Shown: positions 10,396 through 22,369 of the stretch, in pieces
Position numbering within the stretch: the stretch's first letter is position 1
Layout of the letters: the number at the start of each line of letters is the position of its first letter
Origin: Zeugodacus cucurbitae
Lineage: Eukaryota > Arthropoda > Insecta > Diptera > Tephritidae
DNA: 64,000 bases
Direction: 5' to 3'
NCBI RefSeq assembly: GCF_028554725.1
Contig: NC_071669.1
Span: 29,688,001-29,752,000 of the forward strand
The notes under the pieces: generated by a model
The model's input: only the letters and a program-made list of their open reading frames with translations
Told to the model about the DNA's origin: nothing
Databases searched by the model: none
Program-made: the position numbers and the translations under genes

Positions 10396-10873
10396 TAAAG
10401 ATTTATTTCCCCTTCATTACTTTCGATAATATTTTGGGTAATATCAATTGTATCAGTACTCTAGTTTATTTGGGAGAAATTAACATCACAATCCGCTAAA
10501 GTTGTATCATCGCCATGACATAATATAAAATTATGTAATATATTATAGTTGAAAGGTCAATGTGCCTGAATATTCAAATTTTTTGCCTTAGAAGGCCGAA
10601 CGACTGTACGACTAATACTCGTGAGGAACTGAAGTAGTAGTTACGCTTTTTCTCTTCTGGTGAAATAAGCCGAAACAAAAAATTTAATTATAATAATTGC
10701 GTGAGTAGGAAAAGAATACATCACTATCGTACTGCTCAATTCTTTTGAAAAAAGTATTTACCCTTGTTACTCGCCTTTTTTTAAATTGCTTTCAATAAAA
10801 GGCACATTTTTTCAGGCGATTCGTCTTTTTTTTCAAGATTTAACTTTGTTCATTATTCTCCTTTTCATAAATA
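10396..10873. other. AT-rich non-coding stretch
   Basis: No gene, terminal repeat or similarity to the other families is apparent. Confidence 0.4.
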
Positions 10874-11030
10874 CAGTGGAACTTGCATTACTCGAACTTC
10901 TATAAGTCGGAGGTCTCCATAACTCGAACTTTTGAATTGGTAATAGCGTTTAGAGAGCAAATTTCATACAAATTTGCTTCCATAACCCAAACTTCTATTT
11001 ACTATCAAGGAACACTTTTAAAGGAGTCTC
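10874..11030 (+). mobile_element. pogo-like MITE fragment
   Basis: CAGTGGAACTTGCATTACTC follows TA at 10872. The 'AACTCGAACTTTTGAATTGG' phrase matches the inverted end region of MITE 1. The other end is missing or diverged. Confidence 0.6.
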
Positions 11031-11284
11031 GCATATTTGCAAGAATGTCGTAATATAAAATGCATGCAAAAATTAACAGCTGTTTTACGATATTGTAATT
11101 TTGTGATGTTGCCATACGTTTACAACGTTAAATGAGTACCACTATTATATTTTGATTCTTATAAGTAACATTTTGGCAAAACAAATAACATTTTTAATTC
11201 AGACATAAGTTTGAACTTTTCCTCTATGTTTGATGGAGACGACTGTGGTGATGTTTGTATCTTCGGCATATAGAGCCTTGAAAA
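11031..11284. other. AT-rich non-coding stretch
   Basis: Nothing recognisable between the pogo-like fragment and the family A fragment. Confidence 0.4.
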
Positions 11285-11612
11285 CCCAAGTTTCGATTTC
11301 GGCGATTTTTAGAAAGGGGCTGCCACACTATAAATGCAGTATTTATGCAAAGTTCTGTTCCGATATCCTCACTAGTGCTTACTTTACATATTGTAAGGTA
11401 AATTGAGATCAACTTCAAAGTTCTGGTATATAGGAAGTAGGCGTGGTTGTGAACCGATTTGGCCTATTTTCACAAAATATCATTGGGATGCAAGGAAAAT
11501 ATTACAAACCAAGTTTCATTGATATTGGTCGAGTAGTTTCGGTGATATTGTTTTTGACCCATAAGTGGGCGGAGCCACATCCACTTAAAATTTTGTATAC
11601 CAATTCGGGTAG
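11285..11612 (+). repeat. Family A internal fragment, copy 4
   Basis: Phrases CCACACTATAAATGCAGTAT, GGAAGTAGGCGTGGTTGTGA and GACCCATAAGTGGGCGGAGC align with copies 2 and 3. Neither terminus is present. Confidence 0.7.
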
Positions 11613-12035
11613 AGCTTTTCTGTCCCGGGCGGTTTTCTTTAAGCGGGATTCTTTTAAGTCCCTTTTCCGCTAAGTGTCTCAAAAGTCTTGCATGTTAAGA
11701 AGGGGCACTTAAGCGGGCATTGCTGTCTTTAATTTTTTAAACATACCGCGAGTTGTGAGTTTATACCCTCTTGTACATAGTTCGAATGACGTACATATTT
11801 TCGGTCGTTTAAGGTGTGTATGATTGTAATTTAAAAAAAGCTTTTGTTGAACTTGAACTTTTTTGTTCAATTTTTTTATCTACCCTTTCCGCTATTTATT
11901 AATGTATAAATTTTTAATTTGCTGCACGTTTGGCGTTGTCCACTTGATGAGACCAATGAACACGTTCGAGTTGGACTCAATACCTGCTCGGTGTAGCGGG
12001 AAGTAGAGCAAGGAGTTACTCTAATGATGTACAAC
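11613..12035. other. Unassigned stretch with pogo-like phrases
   Basis: TTTAAGCGGGATTCTTTTAAG and CACTTAAGCGGGCATT (11640-11720) resemble the 'TTAAGCG...' subterminal language of pogo-like elements, but no paired ends were found. The rest is AT-rich. Confidence 0.35.
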
Positions 12036-12833
12036 ATTGTATAGAGAAGTAGAGAAACTCCAAAAACCCACCTCCAGAAACTACTTTTGACATTTGAGCC
12101 AACATGGCCGCCTATGTTGAGCTAATTCATATTCCCCAAAAAGGGTTTCACATAATCAAGAATTTGAGTATTATTGTTTATTACCATTCGAATTTTTGGT
12201 ATTATTATGATGTTATTTAGTTTTACGAAATTAAATTATATTAATTCTTCTTGATAGGGATGAATACCCAACATAATTATTTGAAAAATTATTTAATTGA
12301 AACGAGAAGATTTATTTTACTATAAGTGGGATTCTCGAAATAGCATTGTAATGTGATATTGCGATATGGTACGACAAGTTATCAGTAATTTAAATAGTAT
12401 TATAATTTAATTATTTTGAAGTACTTATAGACACAATTAGGAATGGAAAATACAATTTATACATAAGTAAATATGCATGTGTATATTTTTATTGTAAATA
12501 CAAATTGATTTTACGCGCTTAAATCAATGAATAAAAATGTTTTCATTATTCTTAAATTTGGAATTAGTATGAGGTATTGCAACAATTAGTGAAAAAAGGA
12601 ACTCTTTTTTTATCGAAAAAGTATTAAATGCTTTCAAATAATCAATATTTTTTGTACAACTTTTCAATAAATTTCGCAAAAATTCTACAATGCAACCATT
12701 TTCCGGTAAAGCCATCTTGGATGCCCAAAGAAACTCACCCCCGGGGACTACTTGACAGTTCTCCATGAACCTCTCTCAGCTGTGGATTGTTTACGTTTTA
12801 TCAGCTGATAGTTTCTCTACTTCTCTATACAAT
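12036..12833. mobile_element. MITE with 10-bp target-site duplication (798 bp)
   Basis: The left end ATTGTATAGAGAAGTAGAGA at 12036 and its inverted copy ending at 12833 share about 24 bp. The flanks are direct copies of GATGTACAAC (12026-12035 and 12834-12843). Inside, 'CAACATGGCCGCC' near 12100 and CATCTTGG near 12713 are further diverged parts of the arms. There is no transposase. A 9-10 bp duplication fits Mutator-like elements best, though Merlin or others are possible. Confidence 0.8.
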
Positions 12834-12843
12834 GATGTACAAC

Positions 12844-12960
12844 TAAACTAAAAAACTTACCGCTCACAACAGGGTTAGATCGTTAGCCGTGGTCGTATAC
12901 AATTCGGGTCAATTTCGGTAGCGTAGAACCGGCAGTTGTGTCCAACATTGCCTTGAGCTT
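12844..12960. repeat. Segment shared with the foldback core at 45.2 kb
   Basis: Read as the reverse complement, this contains GCCGGTTCTACGC, TTGACCCG, CGATCTAACCCTGTT and TTTAGTTTAGTTGTAC in the same order as 45208-45315. It is the sequence into which the 798-bp MITE inserted. Its function is unknown. Confidence 0.6.
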
Positions 12961-13726
12961 TCCATGTTACTCACAAAAACTAAAGTAGAACCAAATACCA
13001 CATTGCATCTTCAATCTCACACCTATTTTGTAAGATATGCTATGGCCCTCTCATTCCATTTAAATGCTGTAAGCTGAAACGCAGTGAAAATATACATATT
13101 CCACAAAGAATCATTAAATAACCTCAATGACAGCTTTTAACTAATATCTCATAAAACTATTTATATGAAAACTATAATAGCTTTAATGTTATTATTCGGG
13201 TTATACCGGAAATCAAATACAATCATTAACAAAAACAGCATGACAAAATATACATTTAATTACTTCGTTTTCAGAATACAGTTGTTGTAGTAACGATACG
13301 TCTTCCAATACGTAATATTGACATCGGTGACAATAACGAGAAGATATTGTAGGTAACTGGAATAAATTTAAAAAAGTGTATTAATAATATAATATAACCG
13401 TTAAACCAATAAAACCGTCTAGAGATGGTTATAAATAAATTCGGCACCTTCCAAAATCATTTACTTTGTGGAAAGCTAAAAATAAAAAAGTTCTAATGGA
13501 TACGAAAAGGGTATTCGATCGAAATATTTCATCCAATCATTGATTCCGTCGATAACCTGCTAAAGTGAAACAGTAAAACTGCTTTGTCGACAAATTTAAC
13601 AAGTTTTAGTTTCAATTGGCTCATATGATGAAAATTCAATATCAATTTGGAGCTGGAAAAAATGATATCAAATAGTCTCTTATGGCCGGAATAGCCGGAA
13701 TATTCGAATTTACTAAGGGATGGTAA
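12961..13726. other. AT-rich non-coding stretch
   Basis: No gene, paired termini or tandem repeats were recognised. Confidence 0.4.
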
Positions 13727-14185
13727 TCTATACTACTATTGTAAAAAAAAAGATTTGTATGTGTGTTTGTAATGAATAAACTCCCCGAGTAACATAGGCT
13801 ATATTTTTTGAAAGAATCTCAACTTTCTGGAAATAGTTTCCAGGTGAGGGTATCAAAAAAACTCCGTGATGTAGAATCTTAATATGAAACTGAAAATCGT
13901 CTTGCAAGTCATTCCCTTCACATCGCAATCGCGTGCCAGGGAGTCGAGTAAAGAGCGCTCGCAGCTGCTTGCTGAACAAATTTTGAAAACCTCCCAAGTA
14001 TGCGCTTGAGCGTCGAGTATGGAGCGTGTGCAGCGGCTAATTTCATGTTTGAATTTTACTTTTTTTTTTTAAATAAACCCACACAAGAAACGGGAAAGTA
14101 CATACATTGTATATATAAGTATGTAAAAACTTATAACTTTTGAAATGTTTGTTTGACCCCGTGTGAAGCCGGAGCGATCTGCTAG
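13727..14185 (+). mobile_element. Non-autonomous Helitron H2 (459 bp)
   Basis: The element begins TCTATACTACTATTG after an A (13726) and ends GAGCGATCTGCTAG before a T (14186). This is a Helitron TC...CTAG pair in an A^T site with no target duplication. Just before the 3' end lies GTGTGAAGCCGGAGC, able to pair poorly as a hairpin. The interior phrase 'AGTAACATAGG(C/G)TATATTT' and 'CCAGGTGAGG' recur at 35.3 kb. The open frame on the minus strand (89 codons) is not conserved in that copy. Confidence 0.8.
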
Positions 14186-14366
14186 TAGGTAATAAACAAA
14201 AATATCGCTACTGAAACAGTTGTAACCATATACAGTAGAAGTGTAAAAATGTTGAAACTGAAATTTTATTCAAAGAAACCGACAAATTCATGTTACGAAC
14301 AGAATATTAAATTAAATAATATTTACGTTATTTTTTAAATCACTAAGCATAAAATAGTTTAAATAG

Positions 14367-14795
14367 TCAAATTACCTGCACATATGATATATAACAACGT
14401 TTTACTTTATGACTTCGGTCACACAACATAGTGTCCGGGTTAGTAAGGTCCTGGCAATATAGGCATCTTTCCTTCCAGGCAATATTTATTTTACTGTTCT
14501 TGGTATTAATATCATATTCTTTTTTAAAAAAAATTAAAAATCTTTCCTTTGTTTTCTCTACAAAATTATGCCGCAATAAAAGCTTTCCTAATTTTCTAAT
14601 CAAAACAATATATGTCTTCAAAAAGACATGAATGGACTCTTTTTGAAATTCAGTCAACAACATTGCTTTTAATGAAAATAAATACTTAAGTCGACATATC
14701 ACGTGAGTTATTTGAATACTAATTGAAATAAATTTCAGTGAAAATGCAGTGGTTTCCTGATTTTTTTTTTCCATGAACCTAAAAAGAAAGTACAT
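14367..14795 (-). pseudogene. Possible hAT-family transposase fragment
   Basis: A 142-codon open frame contains AMLLTEFQKESIHVFLKTYI followed by LIRKLGKLLLRHNFVE. This resembles the 'FQ(S/K)E(S/T)..IH.L......L+R.LL..F' helix region of domesticated-type hAT transposases. Flanking parts of that domain are not found, and the residues around C-x2-C (ERCLYCQDLTNP) could be chance. Treat as a weak call. Confidence 0.35.
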
Positions 14796-15787
14796 TAATA
14801 TTTATTATTATTTATTTATATTTAATATTTATTATATTATTCTATTAATGTAGTATATATTGTACATAAACGAAAACAAATAAAAATATATAGTTTATAA
14901 ATTAGAACAAAGCAGGTTTCCGGTTAACCGTAATGGCCAAATATCAGTCTATTGTTTTTTGTTTGCAATGTTTTCAAATTGTTTGCTTTGATTAACCGTG
15001 ATCACCTCTATTATCTGTGATAACAGATTCTTTTTTAGTATAAGTTAAAAAAATTTAGACAAACAACATTACACGGTTTTTTTGAGAAATTGTATTCTTT
15101 TTTTTCAGTAGAAAATTTAATGTATACATACTTATTTAATTTAAAAATGGACATAAACTTCTGAATAATAAAAATATTACGAATCATTTCTGTAATAAAG
15201 TTTTTAGCAGAATGAGGTCTTGCTTTTTGGGATAGTAACAAAAATAGATTACTACATTCATTTACCGTTAGGTTTTTTGGGTTTTAATTTCCTGTCGCAT
15301 GACGTCATAAAGACCCCAGTGCACAGTAGTACATAACAATACCACAAAATCAAAAGGTAGAATATATATATTAACTTAAAAAATGCTCGCAATGGAATTT
15401 AATAACAATAGTACAAAAAAATCTTATATAAAGAGTTTTTTTACTTAGCAACAAAAAAGTTGGCAAAAACGGCGAACTTTTTGTAACAAACAGTTATAAT
15501 TATTAAGAAGCATTATTATATTGGATCATTTTATAGATAGATTTTATCTGCACATTGTTCATTTTGGTTTACTATGTTTTACATTTACGTTTCCGTTTAC
15601 GATTTGACAATTCTTGTTCATTCTAGGTCTTTATTACGTAACTAATGTCGTAAATTTGTCTTCTATCATTCTTGGGTACTAACAATAAATAAGTACGCAA
15701 AATATATTATATTGGTTGCGGAGTGAGCTATGGACTGTTGTACAGAAGCATAATTTTTCTTCGATTTCGTTGAAAACCTCTATAATT
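14796..15787. other. AT-rich non-coding stretch
   Basis: The 68-codon minus frame at 15035-15241 is lysine/isoleucine-rich and unrecognised. Nothing else was seen. Confidence 0.4.
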
Positions 15788-16132
15788 ATACTTTCGCAAC
15801 AAAGTTGCTAAAGAGATTATAATAGTTTTGTTCACATAACGGTTGTTTGTGTCAGAAATAAAAAACTTAGATATAAGGTTATATATATCAAAATTATCAG
15901 GATGACGAGTAGAGTTGAAATCCGGATGTCTGTCCGTCTGTCCGTGCAAGTGATAATTGAGTTGAGTTGAGTGAAATTGGTTCAGGAATTACCTCAGCCC
16001 TCATAAACCTTGTATGATGTTTTTATGCCGAATATAGGGGTCAAATTATGGAATATCTTAATAAAAATATAGCAATAAATAGCGAGAGTATAAAATGTTC
16101 GGTTGCACCCGAACTTAGCCATTCCTTACTTG
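15788..16132 (-). repeat. Family A, internally deleted 345-bp copy 5
   Basis: Both termini are present in reverse orientation: ATACTTTCGCAACAAAGTTG on the left, and GCGAGAGTATAAAATGTTCGG plus CCGAACTTAGCC on the right. Only about 200 bp lie between, so about 750 bp of the usual interior is missing. The retained core includes GAAATTGGTTCAGGAATTAC, the piece also carried by the H1 Helitrons. Confidence 0.75.
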
Positions 16133-16164
16133 TTTTTTTTTCGGTTTCTACCTATGATAAGGTA

Positions 16165-16770
16165 TTTTTACGAAAGCATTGAACGATTATACTTCAGAAA
16201 TTCCGCTTTTAAAAATGTTATTGGACACTAGGTGGTCAGCCCGATCTGTTGCTACGAAAGCTCTTTTTTATGGTATTATCACTATTAAGCAAGTTTTGCA
16301 AAACATTCTGAATAACGTGGAAGCAGAGTGCCGTAATAAAGCATACGGACTAGTTTCTCAACGATGAATAAATTAGAAATAGGAATGAGGAAAATTACAT
16401 GGAACAGAATTTTGAAACGCTTGCAAGCGAATAGTCCTTCGCTGTAGTCATCTGATCAAGACCTTAATACAGGATACGCCCTTTATACATCATTACATAA
16501 TTGCGTCCAAGCAATCCGATCCACATTTTCAGATATTGAGACAAAAGCCAAATATTTGATCGGCTGTGAAGATTATCAGCAACAAAATTCAAGGCGAAGT
16601 AAATGGAATACAAAGTACGACCATTTCACCGGCTCTACTACTTTCCAACTTTATTGAGACTCAAAAAACCGGGCGACGTTTTGAAATTCAAGTGTTTTTT
16701 GTCATTATTGATAACGTACTTTCGGGAAAGGTATGGAAGTATATCATAAAATTAATGGTGGTTTTTAATA
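16165..16770 (+). pseudogene. hAT-like (ZMYM1/DUF4371-type) transposase relic
   Basis: The frame at 16179 reads IPLLKMLLDTRWSARSVATK, the L-x-D-T-R-W-S-A-R block of ZMYM1-like hAT transposases, then VLQNILNNVEAE. A second frame gives RILKRLQANSPSL and DQDLNTGYALYTSLHNCVQA, then EDYQQQNSRRSK, and finally RRFEIQVFFVIIDNVLS (16680). All are blocks of the same family in the right order. At least two frameshifts and a stop separate them, and no ends were found. Confidence 0.75.
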
Positions 16771-16954
16771 AGCATAGAAAATGCTTTGCGCATTTACTTG
16801 CCTCTCATGATCAATAACTGCAGTGGCGAATGTTCTTTTTCAACGTTAAAACTTATTAAAAATGATCATGTTTATGCGGACGAAGTTACATATTTTACGT
16901 ATGAAATTAAAACAATTATTTCATTTTAAAATAGCATACAATTACATTTTTACG

Positions 16955-17285
16955 TGGCATGGAGAGAAAACATACATGTCTATCTCGCAACGTTGTGATT
17001 GACTACATCACGTGCGGAATAGGATAGATACCAGCAGCTGAACAGGGAAGCGTTACGCATTGTCAGACAAAAGGAGAGAGGCCGAAACCCATGAGTATGA
17101 AAAGCTTGAGAAGGAATAATGCTCGAAAATTCTACAAAAAGATGTGACGACTAACAAAATGTTCCAAGACCGGAACATACTCTTATAGGACCCCTAGAGG
17201 TGGCTGTTGATACCCAGAGTTTGAGTACCGAACACTACCCCAATCTGCTGAATGGCAGTGAAAGCAATCAATGACGATGGATTTT
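16955..17285 (+). mobile_element. RTE-type retrotransposon fragment, copy 4
   Basis: It aligns with the EN-RT linker of the copy at 57.3 kb (58620-58830). Shared phrases include CTCGCAACGTTG, CACGTGCGGAATAGGATAG (GGGATGGGATAG there), GAGGCCGAAA and CTCGAAAATTCTAC. Both ends are truncated and frames are broken. Confidence 0.75.
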
Positions 17286-17825
17286 TTATCATATTATTAA
17301 AAAAATTGCATCAACAATAACAACAACAACGAACCTAGGTTTCTAATTGCAAGCAATATAACATAGAATTTGTTTTAAGCAAGTCATTAATAAAAGAGAG
17401 AGAACGAATCAAAATGTAATTTAAGGCTGCGTTTAAACGAATACCTGTCACTGTATATCCAAGACTATATGCTCAGTTAATTCTACTATCTAAGATATCT
17501 CACATATTAACCGATATACATATGCGGAGCAAATCCCACCGTATTTTTAAAAAACCTATAATTAAGTATATTGGAGCTAGGGGAAGTTATAACCCGATTT
17601 TAATAATTTTTGGTACAGATACACTATTAGAAGAAAAATATTTCCTCTTATATGAAAATATTTGATAGATTTAGCGATATTTTCGGTGAACATTTACCCT
17701 TAGGCACTGGTTCTTCATGTTCGATAATCGGTGAAAAGTTATAGTCCTATTTCGACAATTTTTCCACAAGTGAAGTCACAGATGATATACAGTATTTGTG
17801 TAAAGTTCCTTATGTTTACATTCAA
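17286..17825. other. AT-rich non-coding stretch with CAA-rich tract
   Basis: AACAATAACAACAACAACG near 17310 is a short trinucleotide tract. Nothing else was recognised. Confidence 0.4.
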
Positions 17826-18832
17826 CCCTATTCCCGTTGTCGTTTCCAAGTCGTTGTCGTTCTTATCGTAATTTCTTTCCTAAATTCGTATTCTTGAAGT
17901 ATATCGTAACGCCAAAGAAAAGTTATCGAAATGTGTATACCAGAGAACGTCAGGGGTGTCACTTTTTGGCAGCCGAATCACACTTATAAATGTGAAGTGC
18001 TTGTCGCACTCACAAACAGCAAGAAAAGAATAACACACCCAAACGCACAAATCGCTTTCCGTGTTTTGTGTTTTTGCATTTCCTCACTCACTCAAACAGT
18101 AAGCGTCGATTCCATTTCACCAGACACCCAAAAATTTTGCGTAGATAAGTGAACGGCGCAATGCACTGAAAGCAAATGTGCGAACAGCAACGATAGATCA
18201 CAAAAAGGAATGCGTAAAAATGAGCTGTGAGCGAAACACTCATGTTTTACGGTTATGAGATCGAGTGTCTTCAACTATTATGCATGAAAATTTAAAATTT
18301 TATACTATTTTATTATTTAAAATTAAATACATAAGTACATATGATTATATAACACGCACACAGCAAACACGGCTTTTTATTTTCATTTCACATATATGTA
18401 TGTATGTACATGTGCATATTCAAAAACAAATATGTATGAAGCAAATGTAAGACCCAGTAAAAAATCTTTGGATTAATACCAAAATCGAGTAATAAAGGAG
18501 TAATGACTTGGTCATCCATTTCGAGCATTAAGTGAGCAATAAAGTCATTTTCGTTAGTTTTTACAAAAATCGTTTGTTCCTCGCTTTTTGATACAGTTTG
18601 GAGGAATAAACGAGGTTTATAAAAAAAAGATAAAGCGTAACGCCTAATCATAACTGTTAATTGTTGTGAAATTCTTTAACGAAATTCTTTAACTATAAAA
18701 GCGTATTTTGTCAATTTAAATTAGTTTGAATTTTGCAAACAACGCGTCAACGTCAATCAAGTGTCGTGAATATTTGTAAAGTTTTTATTCGGGTAAAAAG
18801 TAATAAATTATAGTATAAATGTATGTAATCTA

Positions 18833-20526
18833 TCTTCTATAATATAAAAATGAATCGCAAAATGTGTTGCTAAGCGCATAACTCGAGAACCGCTGAACCG
18901 ATTTCGCAAATTCTTTGTTTAGAATGTTTTTAGAGGTACCGGGATGGTCCTTACGGAGAGAAAAATTGCCTGAAAAAGTCTTAAATCCACAATTTTCTAA
19001 TCACTCATACAAACAATTTGTGACATTAGTATCGAAAAAAGTCGAGAAGGGCCAAACCAATCTGGCTAATTTTAGTTTTGAAATATTTATGGAAGGCCAG
19101 GGAAGGATTAGAAAGGAAGTATGTATCGAAAAATTGTAAGGAAGATAACAAGAAAATGATTTTATTTGAATTGACAACAAAATTTAAAAAAAAAAATATA
19201 TAATAATATTTTGAAAGTTGTCATTGTTGCTTTGTTAAAATATTTTTATCATTGTTCAATTGTATAAGGCTGTGTCGATAGCCCAAAACAATTTGTAATA
19301 AGTAGGGAAAGGCAACCGAACATTTTATACTCTCGCAATTTATTGATGTAGTTTTATTAAACACAATTTGAAATAAAGTCCAATAGTACAACTAAAATCT
19401 GCATATATAGTACATGAGGGTTGAGGTAATTCCTAAACCGATTTCACTCATTTTTAACGCCCAGTAATAATGGGAATAGGGGCAACTTGGCACCTGTTAG
19501 TAGGCAGACAAACGGCAATTCGGCCTTGAAATTACTCCTAAATGGCAAATCAACGAAACACCAGTCTGCAAAATCGCCAAAAAAAAAGAGCTATAAAGAA
19601 GAATTTCCAGATATTCAAGTCGCTGGAGGTACTGCACAGGACTTTAAAAGATTTACGCGACAGCGAAAATATTTTTGGTGAAGCCATGATTCTGTTGGCA
19701 GGTGATTTTCGCCAGACTATTCCTGGATCAACTGTTGCTGACGAACTAATTACATTCCTAAAATCATCTAATTTGTGGCGACACATAAAGAATCTCCAAT
19801 TAAAAAATAATATACGAGTGTTTTTCCAACAATATCAAACTGCGATTGTAGAAATAGTTGAAAATGGTAGCGACACAGTTGACACCTCGATTTATTAATA
19901 ACATTTTTAACGGGTTTCTGTCACTTCATGGCCTCAAAAGAGGAGCTTATTCATCGTGTTTTTCCTGATATGAGACCATAATATGATAAACATAAATGGC
20001 TGATTGAATGACCTATATTGGTGGTAAAAAAAAAACAAGGATCTCTTTGATCTTAATGCGACAATTTAGAATTTCGTTAAAGGAGAGTTGACACAGCTAC
20101 AAACCAGGATGACGTATTGAATTATCCCACAGACTATTTTAAATTGCTGGACTATCTCCACTCACTTGCAATTAAAAGTAGTGTGAGTTGTCATCATGCT
20201 GCGTAACATAAATCAACCTCGATTTTGCAAAAGAACAAGACTGACTATGAAGAAGGTAATTAATATCTTCACCAAAGCCAAGATAAAGCCAACTATGAAA
20301 TTTGGTCATTTGTTACTTTCTCCAATATACGATTAAAAACATCAAAGTTTTACAAATTATGATGATTTACGCTTAACACAGATTTACAATAATGTCTATC
20401 AATAATTTTAAAATTTATCGGCTATAACGTTTTCTTCTTTATGCGTAAGAATTCTTTCTCTGCATTGAAAGATTTACTAATTTAATGTATACCTTAGCCA
20501 CAAAAACGTGTGGCCGGGTCTGCTAG
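18833..20526 (+). mobile_element. Helitron H1, both ends present (1.7 kb, non-autonomous)
   Basis: The 5' end is TCTTCTATAATATAAAAATG after TA. The 3' end is CGTGTGGCCGGGTCTGCTAG before T, with the short hairpin CCACAAAAACGTGTGG just upstream. Order inside: the CATAACTCGAGAACCGCTGA phrase; a piece of family A terminus at 19297-19345; a 'CACCTGTTAGTAGGC' phrase; a helicase fragment (separate entry); and 600 bp of non-coding tail. It lacks the Rep domain. Confidence 0.8.
19590..19900 (+). pseudogene. Pif1-like helicase fragment inside Helitron H1
   Basis: The frame at 19542 reads EVLHRTLKDLRDSENIFGEA, then MILLAGDFRQTIPGS (motif III, GDxRQT intact), then STVADELITFLKSSNLWRHI and LQLKNNIRV. This is the middle of a Helitron helicase without Walker A or B. 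The same segment sits at 48.6-48.8 kb (minus) and 63.3-63.5 kb (plus). It is a retained stub of the parental gene and cannot encode an active helicase. Confidence 0.8.
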
Positions 20527-22369
20527 TTATTTATAAAATATGTGTGAATATATTTATTCTTAAGACAATTAGTGAAAAAATTAATTTAAAAATAGTCTAC
20601 CAGTTATCGAGAAGCTTCTTATGAAGAGACGTCGAAACCAAAAGAAATTGTGATATTAATGCATTTGAATAATCAGAGTGAAACTCCTATTTTTAATAAT
20701 TGTACATAAAAGTTGAATTTATAATAAATGTTGTAATGAGTTACTCGAAATTCTAAAAACAGACAGGTGAAGTTCCACAATTTAAAGAAACACTGCTAAA
20801 ACTGAGTATATTGGTCCATCAGCATTCAGACGTAAGAGCTTTCCTTACCAGAAGAGCTGATTAAAAACAAACACTTTTGTTTTTTTCGGTAAGATCTGAG
20901 TTGTTTATATTTCGTTTAAGTAACTAACATATGTTATTTTTTCATATTTTGCAGAATCCTTTATAGAAAATTGTACATAATTTAGGGACTTTAAAATCGA
21001 AACCGTGAAATTCACTCCGACTTCAACTCTTCGTAAATATTAAAATAACGTCTACTATTTACCCACTATTTACACTATTTTGAATTATCATAACTATTTT
21101 TGTTAAGTGAATTACTTTTCCTATATCTTAAAAATTAAAAAAATTAATAGAAATTTTCAACTATTTACAACACTGTTTATATTTTTGTGTGTTGGATTTC
21201 TGCTATTTTCCGTGCTCTTTCTGGAGACAAAAAAGATTACTGCCTCTGCTCTCGTTTCGGAGGTCAAAAAGAGCTCAAAAGAATGCTCGGTTTGCACTCC
21301 ATTTGGAGTTTAAAAAGAGTGATCCCTCGTAAGGACATGCTATGTTAAAAAGGAGTAATAAATGCATGGGCTCGGAGCATTGTGGAGTAATCCATTACTC
21401 GCAAAGAGCGATCTAAGATTAATCTTTGGATCATCCGATTTTTTACTGGGGAATAACAACAACACACATGTCTCTCACATATTTTCTGTCTCAAGTGTTG
21501 TGCTCTCAATTTCGCTCATTCCTTTTGCTTTAGCATTTTCGTCGGCCTCAACTCATGTACATGCAGAAAAAGTGCACGAAATCGGTTTGAGCTTGTGCGT
21601 ATGAGCATGTTCGAAATTATCAGTACACGGCAACAAGCTATATTTTAGATGCCGATCACACTCTAAGTGTCGTAAACGCACAAATGATTCGGGTACACTT
21701 ATTGTTAGGGTGTACCCTTGCCGTTCTCTGGTGAATACATATTTTATATAGTATACTTTACGGTGCTCTTCTTCCGATAAAAACTTCTTTCTTATTTAAC
21801 GAGACACATATTTAAAGCAGTCCTTAATGGATTTCTTTATTGATCATAAACAACGGCATAACTGTATTTGTTGCACTTACGTTTATCTGCGCAACAATTT
21901 TAGTCTTATTTGATTTTCTTTAATCGTCCAAACTTTCTTCTAAAATATCTAATACTTCCAGCGTGTCATTCTCCTCGTTTCCGGTTAACAGACTACTCTC
22001 CCTGGTGCTCCAACTAATTATCGAACTGCATTAAATTCGCAACAGCTTCTTCCAAAGGAGACATTGGTATCGGTTTATTAAGTCCTCCTGTTGTTGCTCT
22101 AGTTTCGGACTTGTTGTGTACATTTTTTTCTTTGTTATCTTAAGTATAGCCTTAGATATAAAACTGCAATTTTATTAATGCCAACCATCTTCCACCACCA
22201 CCACGCTCCCAAATATAGCAACGTCAAAGAACGACTGTTTCTATGTCGTTTCTAATTGGGGAATCTCAATTTATTTTTGATAAATGTCAATAACGACAAC
22301 AGGAATGCCAAATATGCGTTATTTCGTTTTAAAACGATAACGACAACGGGAATAGGGCCGATTATAAAG

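Larger units (their letters stand above)
18453..21450. mobile_element. Third inverted-repeat element in the stack
   Basis: CCCAGTAAAAAATC at 18453 is matched by GATTTTTTACTGGG ending at 21450. Both arms continue with similar phrases (TTTGGATTAAT, GGAGTAAT). After removing the Helitron at 18833-20526, about 1.3 kb remain, with no transposase seen. Confidence 0.45.
17939..21732. mobile_element. Second inverted-repeat element in the stack
   Basis: ACCAGAGAACGTCAGGGGTG at 17939 and the inverted form of ACCAGAGAACGGCAAGGGTA ending at 21732 match at 17 of 20 bases. Diverged subterminal phrases (GAATCACACTT... at left; inverted CGAATCATTTGTGCG at right) extend the likeness. No target duplication was found, and I cannot assign the superfamily. 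Confidence 0.5.
17826..22357. mobile_element. Outer inverted-repeat element of a nested stack
   Basis: CCCTATTCCCGTTGTCGTT at 17826 is matched exactly (19 bp) by its inverted copy ending at 22357. Subterminal 'GTCGTT' motifs recur on both sides (GTCGTTGTCGTTC at left; ATAACGACAACAGGAATG at 22270). No target duplication is evident. Minus-strand fragments at 21.9-22.1 kb read as MSPLEEAVANLMQFDN, perhaps the tail of a Myb/SANT-like accessory protein. That, and the terminal style, suggest PIF/Harbinger, an inference only. Confidence 0.5.

Noticed and set aside
18915..19139. 74-codon frame near the Helitron H1 5' end
   Set aside because: The H1 copies at 10.2, 49.4 and 62.8 kb break this frame, so it is non-coding Helitron sequence.
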